DNA of 64,000 bases. Origin: Sinorhizobium fredii USDA 257 (GTDB lineage: Bacteria > Pseudomonadota > Alphaproteobacteria > Rhizobiales > Rhizobiaceae). The stretch is taken from assembly GCF_000265205.3 (NCBI RefSeq), contig NC_018000.1, positions 4,154,001 to 4,218,000 of the forward strand, in the 5' to 3' direction. Numbering within the stretch: position 1 is the first letter of the stretch; each line of letters begins with the position of its first letter. A program made the position numbers and the translations under genes. The notes under the pieces were generated by a model. That model made no database searches. It was not told where the DNA came from and saw nothing but the letters and a program-made list of their open reading frames with translations. Positions 56,638-64,000 of the stretch are shown piece after piece.

Positions 56638-57474
56638 TTAGGCTTCTTCCGCCGATGGCATATCGATCTCGAACTCCAGCCGCATCATGTCGTAGGCCGG
56701 CTCGACATGCTCCGGCGTCTCGTCGAGCACAACGTCGTAATCCAATGGCACATGCATGTGGGTCAGCACCGCGCGCTTCGGCTGCAACCGTTCGATCCAG
56801 CCAAGCGACTGCACCAGCGACAGATGACTTGGATGAAATTTGTACTGCAGCGTGTCGAGGACAAGCAGATCGAGCCCACTGAGCTTGTCGACGGTTTCGG
56901 CCGGAAAGTCGCTGACGTCGCTGCAATAGGCAAAATTGCCGATGCGGAAGCCGAGCGAATGGATATTGCCGTGGAACTGCAACAACGGCTGGAATGCAAT
57001 CGGCCCGCCGGCGCCTTGAACGGTAAACGGTGGAAGATCTTCCGGCATGACGTGCGGCTCGACGATCGGCGGATAGCCGCTTCCAGGCGGCGATTCCAGA
57101 CAGTACCGAAATCCGTCGCGAATCCGCCCCATGGTAAAGGCGTCTGCCCAGATCGGCACACGCTTGCGATTCTCGATAACGAAGCCGCGCAGGTCGTCGA
57201 TCCCGTGCAGATGGTCCGCGTGGGCGTGGGTATAAAGCACGGCATCGATGTGGCGGACATTGGCCGCCACCATCTGGGTACGGAAATCCGGCCCCGTATC
57301 GACGACCACGGTCGTCTTGCCGCCGTCCGGTGCGATTTGCTCCACGAGCAGAGCGGCCCTCGAGCGACGATTCCGCGGGTTTGACGGATCGCAGGCGCCC
57401 CAATCGCCAGTGATGCGCGGCACCCCGGGCGACGAGCCGCAACCCAGGATCGTAAAGACGCGCCGGAACGCCAT
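56638..57474 (-). CDS. MBL-fold metallohydrolase (PhnP-like)
   Basis: The 278-residue metallo-beta-lactamase-fold protein has FTILGCGSSPGVPRITGDWGACDPSNPRNRRSR, the metal site THAHADHLHG (HxHxDH), and VLTHMHVPLDYD. The N-terminus is typical of PhnP/ElaC-like phosphodiesterases, perhaps acting on cyclic phosphates. It starts one base after the tatD-like stop, so it is the last gene of the metG-tatD run. The substrate is inferred only from the fold. Confidence 0.88.
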   Translation of the reverse strand: MAFRRVFTILGCGSSPGVPRITGDWGACDPSNPRNRRSRAALLVEQIAPDGGKTTVVVDTGPDFRTQMVAANVRHIDAVLYTHAHADHLHGIDDLRGFVIENRKRVPIWADAFTMGRIRDGFRYCLESPPGSGYPPIVEPHVMPEDLPPFTVQGAGGPIAFQPLLQFHGNIHSLGFRIGNFAYCSDVSDFPAETVDKLSGLDLLVLDTLQYKFHPSHLSLVQSLGWIERLQPKRAVLTHMHVPLDYDVVLDETPEHVEPAYDMMRLEFEIDMPSAEEA

Positions 57475-57475
57475 G

Positions 57476-58255
57476 TCAAAGCCTCGGCATCTTAGCGAAG
57501 ATCCGAAGGGCGTTTTCCGTGGTGATCTCCGCGATCTCCTCCTTCGAGACGCCGATCGTTTCGGCGAGCACTTCGGCCGTGTGCGCAACATAGCCCGGCT
57601 CGTTGCGCTTGCCGCGGAAAGGCTTCGGCGCCAGATAGGGCGCATCCGTCTCGACAAGCAGCCGATCGCGTGGAACCGTTTTGGCGATGTCCCTCAGTTC
57701 CTGCGACTTCGGAAAGGTGAGAATTCCGGAAAAGGAGACGTAGCCGCCGAGTTCGACGCCGATACGCGCCAGTTCGGCTCCAGACGAAAAGCAATGGAGA
57801 AGAAAAGGAAAGGCACCCTTCCCGGCTTCCTCCGTCAGGATCGCGGCCATGTCGTCGTCCGCCGACCGGCTGTGAATGACGAGCGGCAAGCCGGTTTCAC
57901 GAGCCGCCGTTATGTGGCGTCGCAAGCCTTCCGCCTGGGCATCGCGCGGCGCGTTGTCATAGAAATAATCGAGCCCCGCTTCACCGATCGCAACGACCTT
58001 CGGATGCGCCGACAGGCGGACGAGATCCTCCGTCGTGACGTCCAGTTCTTCGTCGGCGTTGTGCGGATGCGTGCCGACCGAGCAGAAGACGTTCTCATAT
58101 TCCTCGGCGATCGCCAAAATCGTCTCGAACCGTTTCACACGGGTCGAGATTGTCACCATCTGGGTCACGCCTGCCTGCCGGGCGCGCTCGATGATCGCGT
58201 CGCGCTCAGCGTCGAAGTCCGGAAAATCCAGATGGCAATGCGTGTCGATCAGCAT
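57476..58255 (-). CDS. TatD family metal-dependent hydrolase
   Basis: The 259-residue TIM-barrel protein has the metal motif IDTHCHLDF at the start, IGEAGLDYFYD, VIHSRSADDD and VETDAPYLAPKPFRGKRNEPGYV. TatD/YcfH proteins are 3'-exonuclease/DNase-like hydrolases, though some have other substrates. It lies 14 bp after metG and one base before the MBL-fold gene. Confidence 0.92.
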   Translation of the reverse strand: MLIDTHCHLDFPDFDAERDAIIERARQAGVTQMVTISTRVKRFETILAIAEEYENVFCSVGTHPHNADEELDVTTEDLVRLSAHPKVVAIGEAGLDYFYDNAPRDAQAEGLRRHITAARETGLPLVIHSRSADDDMAAILTEEAGKGAFPFLLHCFSSGAELARIGVELGGYVSFSGILTFPKSQELRDIAKTVPRDRLLVETDAPYLAPKPFRGKRNEPGYVAHTAEVLAETIGVSKEEIAEITTENALRIFAKMPRL

Positions 58256-58269
58256 GGGTTCGCTCTCGC

Positions 58270-59820
58270 TTACGCTTCCGGCGCGACGTAACGCGGGAAG
58301 ACCGGCTTCGGCGCCTCGAGCGGCGTTCCGGGCACCAGACGGCCGGCCTCGCCGAGCTCGGCGAAACTGCGCTTTTCCGCAGGAACTGCCAGCAGGTCCA
58401 AGAGCTTACCGGCCGAGTCCGGCATGAAGGGTTGCAGAAGGATCGCGATCTGACGCACGACCTCCGCCGTTGCGTAGAGGACGGTCGCCATACGCTCCGG
58501 ATCGGTCTTCTTCAGCGCCCAGGGCTCCTGGCCCGCGAAATAGCGATCCGTCTCGGAAACGACGGCGATGATCGCGGCAAGCGCGCGGTGGATGAGCTGT
58601 TTGTCCATTTCCTCGCGCGTCGCCTGGAGTAGCGAGTCAGCGGCAGCGAGCATTGCGCTATCCTCTTCCGTCAGCGCTCCGCACGCCGGGATCTGGCCGT
58701 CGCAGTTCTTAACGATCATCGATAGCGAGCGGCTGGCCAGATTGCCGATCCCGTTGGCGAGGTCGGAGTTGATTCGGGTCGCGATCCCCTCCTCGCTGTA
58801 GCTGCCGTCCTGGCCGAAGGAGACTTCCCGCAGGAAGAAATAGCGGATCTGATCGAGGCCGAAATGCTCGACGAGGTTGAACGGATCGACCACGTTGCCG
58901 AGCGACTTCGACATCTTCTCGCCCTTGTTGAGCAGAAAGCCGTGCGCGAAGACGCGCTTCGGCAGCGGCAGTCCGGCCGACATCAGGAAGGCCGGCCAAT
59001 AGACGGCATGAAAGCGAATGATGTCCTTGCCGATGACGTGGATATTTGCCGGCCAGAACTTTGCTCGCGGCCCTGATGGATCGGTCAGATAGCCCGTCGC
59101 GGTGACATAGTTCGTCAGCGCATCCACCCAGACATACATGACATGGGAAGGATCGTTCGGGACACGGATGCCCCAATCGAACGTCGTGCGCGAGACCGAC
59201 AGATCCTTCAGGCCCGACTTGACGAAGGAGATGACCTCATTTCGCCGCTCGGCCGGGCCGATGAAATCCGGGTTCTCCTCGTAATGCTTCAGGAGCTTTT
59301 CCTGATAGGCCGACAGGCGGAAGAAGTAGCTTTCCTCCTCCACCCACTCGACCGGCGTTCCCTGAGGCCCGTAGCGCACGCCGTCGCCGCGCAGTTCCGT
59401 CTCCTTTTCCTGGTAGTAGGCCTCGTCGCGGACGGAGTACCAACCGGCATAGGAATCCTTGTAGAGATCGCCCGCCTCGCCCATGCGGATCCAGATCGCC
59501 TGCGATGCCTCGTGATGTCGCTTCTCCGTTGTGCGGATGAAGTCGTCATTCGATGCGTTAAGCAGCTCGGCCATCTTTTCGAACTCGGCAGAGTTGCGGT
59601 CAGCGAGCTCCTGCGGCGAGATGCCTTCCTTCCGCGCCGTCTGCTGCATCTTCTGGCCGTGTTCGTCCGTGCCGGTCAGGAAGAAGACCTCGCGCCCGTC
59701 CAGCCTCTGATAGCGCGCCATGGCATCCGTCGCGATCAACTCATAGGCATGACCGATATGCGGTTTGCCGTTGGGATAGGAAATCGCGGTGGTGATGTAA
59801 AACGGGGACGTGTCTCTCAT
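58270..59820 (-). CDS. metG: Methionyl-tRNA synthetase
   Basis: The 516-residue class I synthetase charges tRNA-Met. The ATP motifs are HIGH in [13 protein letters not shown] and KMSKS in [15 protein letters not shown]. The connecting domain appears to lack the zinc knuckles of the E. coli type, as is common for the shorter bacterial form. No C-terminal tRNA-binding domain is fused. It heads the reverse run metG-tatD-MBL and diverges from the MazG-like gene across 177 bp. Confidence 0.97.
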   Translation of the reverse strand: MRDTSPFYITTAISYPNGKPHIGHAYELIATDAMARYQRLDGREVFFLTGTDEHGQKMQQTARKEGISPQELADRNSAEFEKMAELLNASNDDFIRTTEKRHHEASQAIWIRMGEAGDLYKDSYAGWYSVRDEAYYQEKETELRGDGVRYGPQGTPVEWVEEESYFFRLSAYQEKLLKHYEENPDFIGPAERRNEVISFVKSGLKDLSVSRTTFDWGIRVPNDPSHVMYVWVDALTNYVTATGYLTDPSGPRAKFWPANIHVIGKDIIRFHAVYWPAFLMSAGLPLPKRVFAHGFLLNKGEKMSKSLGNVVDPFNLVEHFGLDQIRYFFLREVSFGQDGSYSEEGIATRINSDLANGIGNLASRSLSMIVKNCDGQIPACGALTEEDSAMLAAADSLLQATREEMDKQLIHRALAAIIAVVSETDRYFAGQEPWALKKTDPERMATVLYATAEVVRQIAILLQPFMPDSAGKLLDLLAVPAEKRSFAELGEAGRLVPGTPLEAPKPVFPRYVAPEA

Positions 59821-59997
59821 GGCGGACTTCGACTTACCTCGGATCGGAAACTACCGCTGCTATTAGCGCATCGCCTTTAGGTAGGGAACCGCCGCGCCAG
59901 AAAAAGCCTCACCGACAAGTGTGCCGCTTTCTTCCGCGGACGTTGACATCTGCGGCCATCAGGAACAAAACAGAAACACGGAAAAAGGGGAAATGCC

Positions 59998-60303
59998 GTG
60001 CTAAGCGACCTCAAGGACAAATTCGAGAAGGCTTCGGCCGCCTATGCGGCCGAGCACGCGATCATTCGCGATCCGGATTGGTACATTCTGAAGCTGCAGG
60101 AAGAGCTGGGTGAGCTCACACAGGCATGGAACAAAGCGAGCGGTCGCGGCCGAAAGCGCGGCGCGCCGATCGAGGAACTGCGCCGGTCGCTTGCGGATGA
60201 AACAGCCGATCTCCTCGGCCACGTCCTGCTCTTTGCGCACAACAACGGTATCGACCTTGCCGCGGCGATCGAGCGGAAGTGGAAATTCAGGCCGGCCCTA
60301 TAA
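59998..60303 (+). CDS. MazG-like nucleotide pyrophosphohydrolase domain protein
   Basis: The 101-residue protein has the MazG-type helices with LQEELGELTQAWNKASG (ExxE) and DETADLLGHVLLFAHNNG (ExxD), so it probably hydrolyses a nucleoside triphosphate or similar. It starts with GTG at 59998, with AAAGGGGAA upstream; an ATG overlapping the ribosome binding site opens a different, two-codon frame. Its stop overlaps the convergent holB stop by six bases. It is the only forward gene in this part. Confidence 0.85.
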   Translation: MLSDLKDKFEKASAAYAAEHAIIRDPDWYILKLQEELGELTQAWNKASGRGRKRGAPIEELRRSLADETADLLGHVLLFAHNNGIDLAAAIERKWKFRPAL

Positions 60304-61329
60304 GGCGTCCTTCAGATCATCGAGCAGTGACAGGATCGTCTGCTTGCGATCGAGATTGTACGCGTCGCTTAAATTCAGGCGCTCGGTAAAACTGCTGGAG
60401 AGCCTTGCAAAGCGCTCGGCGCGGCCGATGTCGCCGGCAATCGCCGCCTCGCGCGCCAGTCGCATCACACGCCCCATGAGGAGCGACGAGAAGAAGTCGT
60501 AGATCGTTTCGCCATCCTTCGCCGAAAGGATATCGGCAAGCTTGTGCATCTGCTTGCGGACAGCTGGCCCCTGCCCTCTAATGACGTCCTCGAAGGCGGC
60601 GGCGATATCGACGCCGCCATAGTTGATCAGCTTCAGCGCCTCCGAAACGCTGCCGCTCGCCGCGGCAACGATCGCATCGGCGTTCGGACCCGTCATTTCG
60701 AATCCCAGATGGGTGAGCGCCAGGCGCATGGAGTCGGCCTCGAGCGGCTTCAGCCGCAGCGGCAGACAACGCGAACGGATCGTCGGCAGCAGCTTGCCCG
60801 GCGCGTGCGTCAGCACCAGGAAGAGCGAGCGGCGCGGCGGTTCCTCGAGAATCTTCAGAATGGCGTTGGCCGCATTGCGGTTGAGGTCGTCGGCAGGGTC
60901 GATGATGACGATGCGCCAGTTCCCCGTTCCCGATGTCTGCCCGAAGAACTTTCCGGCGCGCCGGACCTCGTCCACAGTAATTGCCCCTTTCGCCCTGCCC
61001 GTCTTCTCATCGACGGGGCGCGTCAGATGCAACAGGTTGTGCGACGCGCCGGAGGCAAGCTGGCGCGTGACGATCGAAGTCGGAACGGGGTCTGCGAGGT
61101 GCTCCGGCGCCTGCGCAGGTTCCGGATGGCTGAGCACATGGTTGGCGAATCGGAAGGCGAGCGTCGCCTTTCCAATGCCTTCCGGACCCTCGATGAGGAT
61201 CGCATGGTGACCCTTGCCGGACCTGTAGCTCTGCGCCAGAAAGGCTTCGGCATCCCGATGGCCGAAAAGCTTGCTGTTTTCGACGGGAGCGACTGCCCCT
61301 TCGAGCACGCCGGGACGTTCCATCGTCAT
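60298..61329 (-). CDS. holB: DNA polymerase III subunit delta prime
   Basis: The 343-residue AAA+ clamp-loader subunit has [37 protein letters not shown]; the P-loop ends GKA instead of GK[ST], so ATP hydrolysis is unlikely, as for delta prime in general. [27 protein letters not shown] and [21 protein letters not shown] are standard. The ATG at 61329 overlaps the tmk stop (ATGA), so translation is coupled. Confidence 0.95.
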   Translation of the reverse strand: MTMERPGVLEGAVAPVENSKLFGHRDAEAFLAQSYRSGKGHHAILIEGPEGIGKATLAFRFANHVLSHPEPAQAPEHLADPVPTSIVTRQLASGASHNLLHLTRPVDEKTGRAKGAITVDEVRRAGKFFGQTSGTGNWRIVIIDPADDLNRNAANAILKILEEPPRRSLFLVLTHAPGKLLPTIRSRCLPLRLKPLEADSMRLALTHLGFEMTGPNADAIVAAASGSVSEALKLINYGGVDIAAAFEDVIRGQGPAVRKQMHKLADILSAKDGETIYDFFSSLLMGRVMRLAREAAIAGDIGRAERFARLSSSFTERLNLSDAYNLDRKQTILSLLDDLKDAL

Positions 61330-62030
61330 GACGCCGCTTCCACCCTGGACGGTTGCGGTTCGCCATCGTCCGGCAGCAGCGCTTCCACGTGCCTCAGCAC
61401 TTCTGCGGCGATCACTTCCGGCGGACGCGTCGCGTCGACGACACGGCACCGTTCCGGATCGGCCTCGGCAATATCCAGGAAGGCCTCCCGGCGTTTCTCG
61501 TGCGTCTCCAGCTGCTCCTTCTCGAACCGGTCAGGCCCCTCATTGGCGGAACGGCGCCGGGCGCGTTCGAGCCCGACCTCTGCCGGCAGGTCGAAGATGA
61601 TCGTCCGATCGGGAGTGACGCCGTTGACGGCGACGCGCTCGAGCGTTTCGACGAAGCCCGGCTCGAGATTGCCGGTGACCCCCTGGTAGACGCGGGAGGA
61701 ATCCATGAAGCGATCGCAAAGGACGATCCTTCCCTGCTGCAAGGCGGGCCGGATGACTTGCTCGACATGATCGCTGCGCGCCGCCGCGAAGAGAATCGCT
61801 TCCATGCGAATGCCGAAGGGCTCCGCCGCGCCTGACAGCAGGACGTGTCGAACCGCCTCCGCGCCGATGGAGCCACCGGGCTCCCGGGTGGTCAGCACGT
61901 CATAGCCTCGGGCACTGAGCGAATCGGCAAGAAGGCGCATCTGGGTCGACTTTCCCGCCCCTTCTCCACCCTCGAATGTTACGAACAAACCCTTTGTTGG
62001 CGACACAAGTTCTTCCAGATCGGCGTGCAT
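61326..62030 (-). CDS. tmk: Thymidylate kinase
   Basis: Tmk phosphorylates dTMP to dTDP. The 234-residue protein has the P-loop [13 protein letters not shown], the DR(F) motif [14 protein letters not shown] and the lid [17 protein letters not shown]. The ATG at 62030 is used; no strong ribosome binding site is visible. A GTG at 62090, overlapping the upstream carboxypeptidase stop, is an alternative that would add 20 residues. The stop overlaps the holB start. Confidence 0.94.
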   Translation of the reverse strand: MHADLEELVSPTKGLFVTFEGGEGAGKSTQMRLLADSLSARGYDVLTTREPGGSIGAEAVRHVLLSGAAEPFGIRMEAILFAAARSDHVEQVIRPALQQGRIVLCDRFMDSSRVYQGVTGNLEPGFVETLERVAVNGVTPDRTIIFDLPAEVGLERARRRSANEGPDRFEKEQLETHEKRREAFLDIAEADPERCRVVDATRPPEVIAAEVLRHVEALLPDDGEPQPSRVEAAS

Positions 62031-62086
62031 ATCGGTTCTGTTTAGCCGATTGATCTGACGGAAGGAACCGCCAAGCGCCGCATTTG

Positions 62087-63241
62087 TCACAGCCAGAAGA
62101 ACAGGAGTTCCTGAAGCGCATCGAGCGCACGGCTAGTGAGCGTGCCGGGTTCTACCGCCTCGGCCGTTTTGACCGGAACTTCCCTCAGCAGCTTGTCGCC
62201 GTTCCAGAGTTTGACGACGCCCACTTGCTGACCGGCCGCCACCGGCGCTGCCAGTGGCCATTTATAGACGATCCTCGCCGTCAGCCGTTCCGGATTGTTG
62301 ACCGGAAGCAGCAAATCGACCGGGCCGGCGGCAACCAGCGAGACACGAGACGCTGCGCCGCCATAGACGCTCGCTTCGCCGATCGTTTCGCCATTGGAGA
62401 AAATGCGCCTTTTCTCGAAGTTCGTCATCGCCCAGTCGAGTACCCGGCGACTTTCTTCCGTCCGCTCCTTGTCGGTTTCGAGGCCGCCCATCGCCAGATA
62501 GACCCGGCGGTCGCCGCGCTGCATCGATGCGGCAAGCGAGAAGCCGAAGCCCTCCGCAAACCCCGTCGCCAGCCCGTCGACACCGACATTGGCGGCAATC
62601 AACGGGTTCTTGTTGCGCTGCAGGATCTTGTTCCATTCGAATTCCGGCTGCGCGTAGAGGCGATAGAAATCCGTATGCGCCTCGCGCAGATGGCGCGATA
62701 GCGCCACGAGTTCGCGCATCGTGATCCTGTTTCCCGGATCCGGGAGGCCGGTTGCGTTCTTGAAGGTCGCAACCGGCATACCAAGTTCGCGCGCACGTGC
62801 CGTCATCCGCTCGGCGAAGGCAGCCTCGCTGCCGGCCAGGCCCTCGGCGAGGATGATGCAGGCGTCATTCGCCAAGTGAACGATTGCACCTTGAACGAGG
62901 TCCGCAACGCGGATCTGGGATTTGATAGCAGCAAACATTGTGGACGTGCCGGAGGGCGCGCCGCCCGTGCGCCAGGCATGTTCGGAGACCGGGAAAACCG
63001 TCTCGGGCGTCAGTTCCCCTTTGTCCAGAGCCTCGAAGACCACCTCCATGGCCATCAGCTTGGCAAGCGAGGCGGGCGGTACGGGCTCATCTTCGCCGCG
63101 GGCAAAGAGCACGGTCCCGGTTTCCGCGTCGATGAGATAGATCTGCTTCGCCTTCGTATCGAAGGCCGGCGTTTGCGCCGCCGCCTCCCCCTGAGCAATC
63201 GCGGCCAGGATGCCCACGATCGCGAACCACTTCATGCGCAT
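62087..63241 (-). CDS. D-alanyl-D-alanine carboxypeptidase family protein with altered motifs
   Basis: The 384-residue protein has a signal peptide ([21 protein letters not shown]), an S11 penicillin-binding fold and a C-terminal membrane-anchor-like helix ([13 protein letters not shown]). The SxxK motif is present (Ser58-Lys61 in PASLAKLM). The other two motifs are altered: SxN reads LAN (Leu123-Asn125 in VHLANDACI) and KTG reads ATG (Ala225-Gly227 in GLATGFAEG). It may be a weak or non-enzymatic penicillin-binding protein, or use a variant site. Located upstream of tmk and downstream of the rlpA-like gene on the same strand. Confidence 0.9.
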   Translation of the reverse strand: MRMKWFAIVGILAAIAQGEAAAQTPAFDTKAKQIYLIDAETGTVLFARGEDEPVPPASLAKLMAMEVVFEALDKGELTPETVFPVSEHAWRTGGAPSGTSTMFAAIKSQIRVADLVQGAIVHLANDACIILAEGLAGSEAAFAERMTARARELGMPVATFKNATGLPDPGNRITMRELVALSRHLREAHTDFYRLYAQPEFEWNKILQRNKNPLIAANVGVDGLATGFAEGFGFSLAASMQRGDRRVYLAMGGLETDKERTEESRRVLDWAMTNFEKRRIFSNGETIGEASVYGGAASRVSLVAAGPVDLLLPVNNPERLTARIVYKWPLAAPVAAGQQVGVVKLWNGDKLLREVPVKTAEAVEPGTLTSRALDALQELLFFWL

Positions 63242-63307
63242 GAGAAACTCCGGTTTCTACACGGGCATAGCAGCGCAGACACCCCCGTTCAACCGGCGTC
63301 AACAGGA

Positions 63308-64000
63308 TCAAATGGCGCCTTGCTGCCGCTTTGCATAGGCAAGGATCGACTCGGGCGTCAGCGGATTGGGGTCGACCATGATCGCTTCGAACGGCGAGGC
63401 CTTGTCGCTGACCCGCACTTCGACATAGGCCGCAGCATAGGCCAAGGTGCCGTCCGGCAGCGGGATCAATTCCGGTCTCTCGGTCGGGATCGGCCCGATC
63501 TCCGGCAGCAGCACGAACTCGGTCATCGAACGCGGCGTCGGAAAGCCTTGCGCCGGCGCGGCAAGGGCATTCACCGGGACTCCCGTGTCGAGCCGCGATT
63601 TGGCTGGGACAGTGACGGTGCCGAGGTCTTGCACCTGATTGCGCAACGGCTCGTTCGATGCGACCATGACACCCGTCGCGATCTGTCCTTCCGGCCTCAC
63701 ACCCGGGCTGCGATCGCCTTTGGTGACATAGGACGCCATAAGATAAGGCATGTCGTTGCCCTCGAGAGGTGCCCGGCCGACATATTGAACGCGGACCTTG
63801 GCACTTCCCTTGCGCTTGATGTCGAGCATGTCCGCCGTCTTCGACGATACATCGATGATCCGGCCGTATTCATAGGGACCGCGATCATTGACACGCACGA
63901 TAACCGAAGTGCCGTTCTCCATATTGGTGACGCGGGCATAGCTCGGCAGCGGGAAAGTCGGGTGCGCGGCCGAGAGGTGATACTTGTCGTAGACTTCGCC
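63308..64000 (-). CDS. rlpA: RlpA-like septal ring/lytic transglycosylase-type protein (partial)
   Basis: The frame is open to the right edge, with 230 residues visible and the start outside. The window edge begins inside the double-psi beta-barrel: YDKYHLSAAHPTFPLPSYARV and VIVRVNDRGPYEYGRIIDVS, typical of RlpA. The remaining C-terminal part is a low-similarity linker plus a tail (AYVEVRVSDKASPFEAIMVD). RlpA binds or cleaves denuded peptidoglycan at division sites. It precedes the carboxypeptidase gene on the same strand. Confidence 0.9.
   Translation of the reverse strand, partial: GEVYDKYHLSAAHPTFPLPSYARVTNMENGTSVIVRVNDRGPYEYGRIIDVSSKTADMLDIKRKGSAKVRVQYVGRAPLEGNDMPYLMASYVTKGDRSPGVRPEGQIATGVMVASNEPLRNQVQDLGTVTVPAKSRLDTGVPVNALAAPAQGFPTPRSMTEFVLLPEIGPIPTERPELIPLPDGTLAYAAAYVEVRVSDKASPFEAIMVDPNPLTPESILAYAKRQQGAI

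Overview
This window is a GC-rich chromosomal segment of an alphaproteobacterium of the Rhizobiaceae, most likely Sinorhizobium/Ensifer. The strongest support is the block trxB - lrp - lpsC - lpsD - lpsE - lpsB (reversed) - greA, with the LysR regulator lsrB beside trxB. I recall this arrangement from the S. meliloti chromosome, where these genes build the LPS core needed for symbiosis. A B12-dependent class II ribonucleotide reductase as the visible RNR gene, a GTTC-N7-GTTC type LexA box, a GGAAC-N16-CGTT stress promoter and Rhizobium-style mosaic intergenic palindromes all agree.

Layout: 1-2.5 kb holds the 5' part of a large reverse-strand gene that runs off the left edge. It encodes a caspase-like protease domain fused to a Ski2-like DExH helicase, and it is the most unusual protein in the window. 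2.6-15.6 kb is core nucleotide and DNA metabolism: nrdJ behind a pair of NrdR boxes, a DUF72 protein, uvrA and ssb diverging around a LexA box, a MarC family membrane protein, and gyrA. 15.7-24.8 kb holds a lytic transglycosylase, a well-formed small RNA candidate, lsrB, trxB, lrp, the LPS core genes, and greA with a terminator-like leader hairpin. 25-38 kb mixes transporters (two MFS, one MATE), carB, a zinc alcohol dehydrogenase, a zinc metallopeptidase and an aldo-keto reductase/LysR pair. At 38.2 kb there is a 43-residue membrane protein with its own general-stress promoter and terminator.

38.5-43 kb is a tidy forward run: coaD, two cyclophilins, a cluster of mosaic palindromes, queA and tgt. 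43.3-45.6 kb is an uncharacterised three-gene reverse operon (ICMT-like methyltransferase, stand-alone 2-oxoacid-dehydrogenase-type acyltransferase, SDR with a SEC-C tail). 45.6-47.3 kb holds envelope proteins: a putative cysteine-hydrolase lipoprotein, a 47-residue lipoprotein and an L,D-transpeptidase.

47.5-56.5 kb is accessory and decaying. It has an SDR, a DUF1127 protein, a CadC-like/TPR regulator broken by a frameshift, a GFA protein, a chimeric remnant of two transposases, a GlxA-type regulator divergent from a rhodanese/GNAT pair, a frameshifted IS30 element and an intact ISNCY-like element. 56.6-64 kb returns to housekeeping, all on the reverse strand except a MazG-like gene: rlpA-like (cut by the right edge), a D-Ala-D-Ala carboxypeptidase family protein with altered motifs, tmk, holB, metG, tatD-like and an MBL-fold hydrolase. 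I saw no rRNA gene, tRNA gene or CRISPR array.
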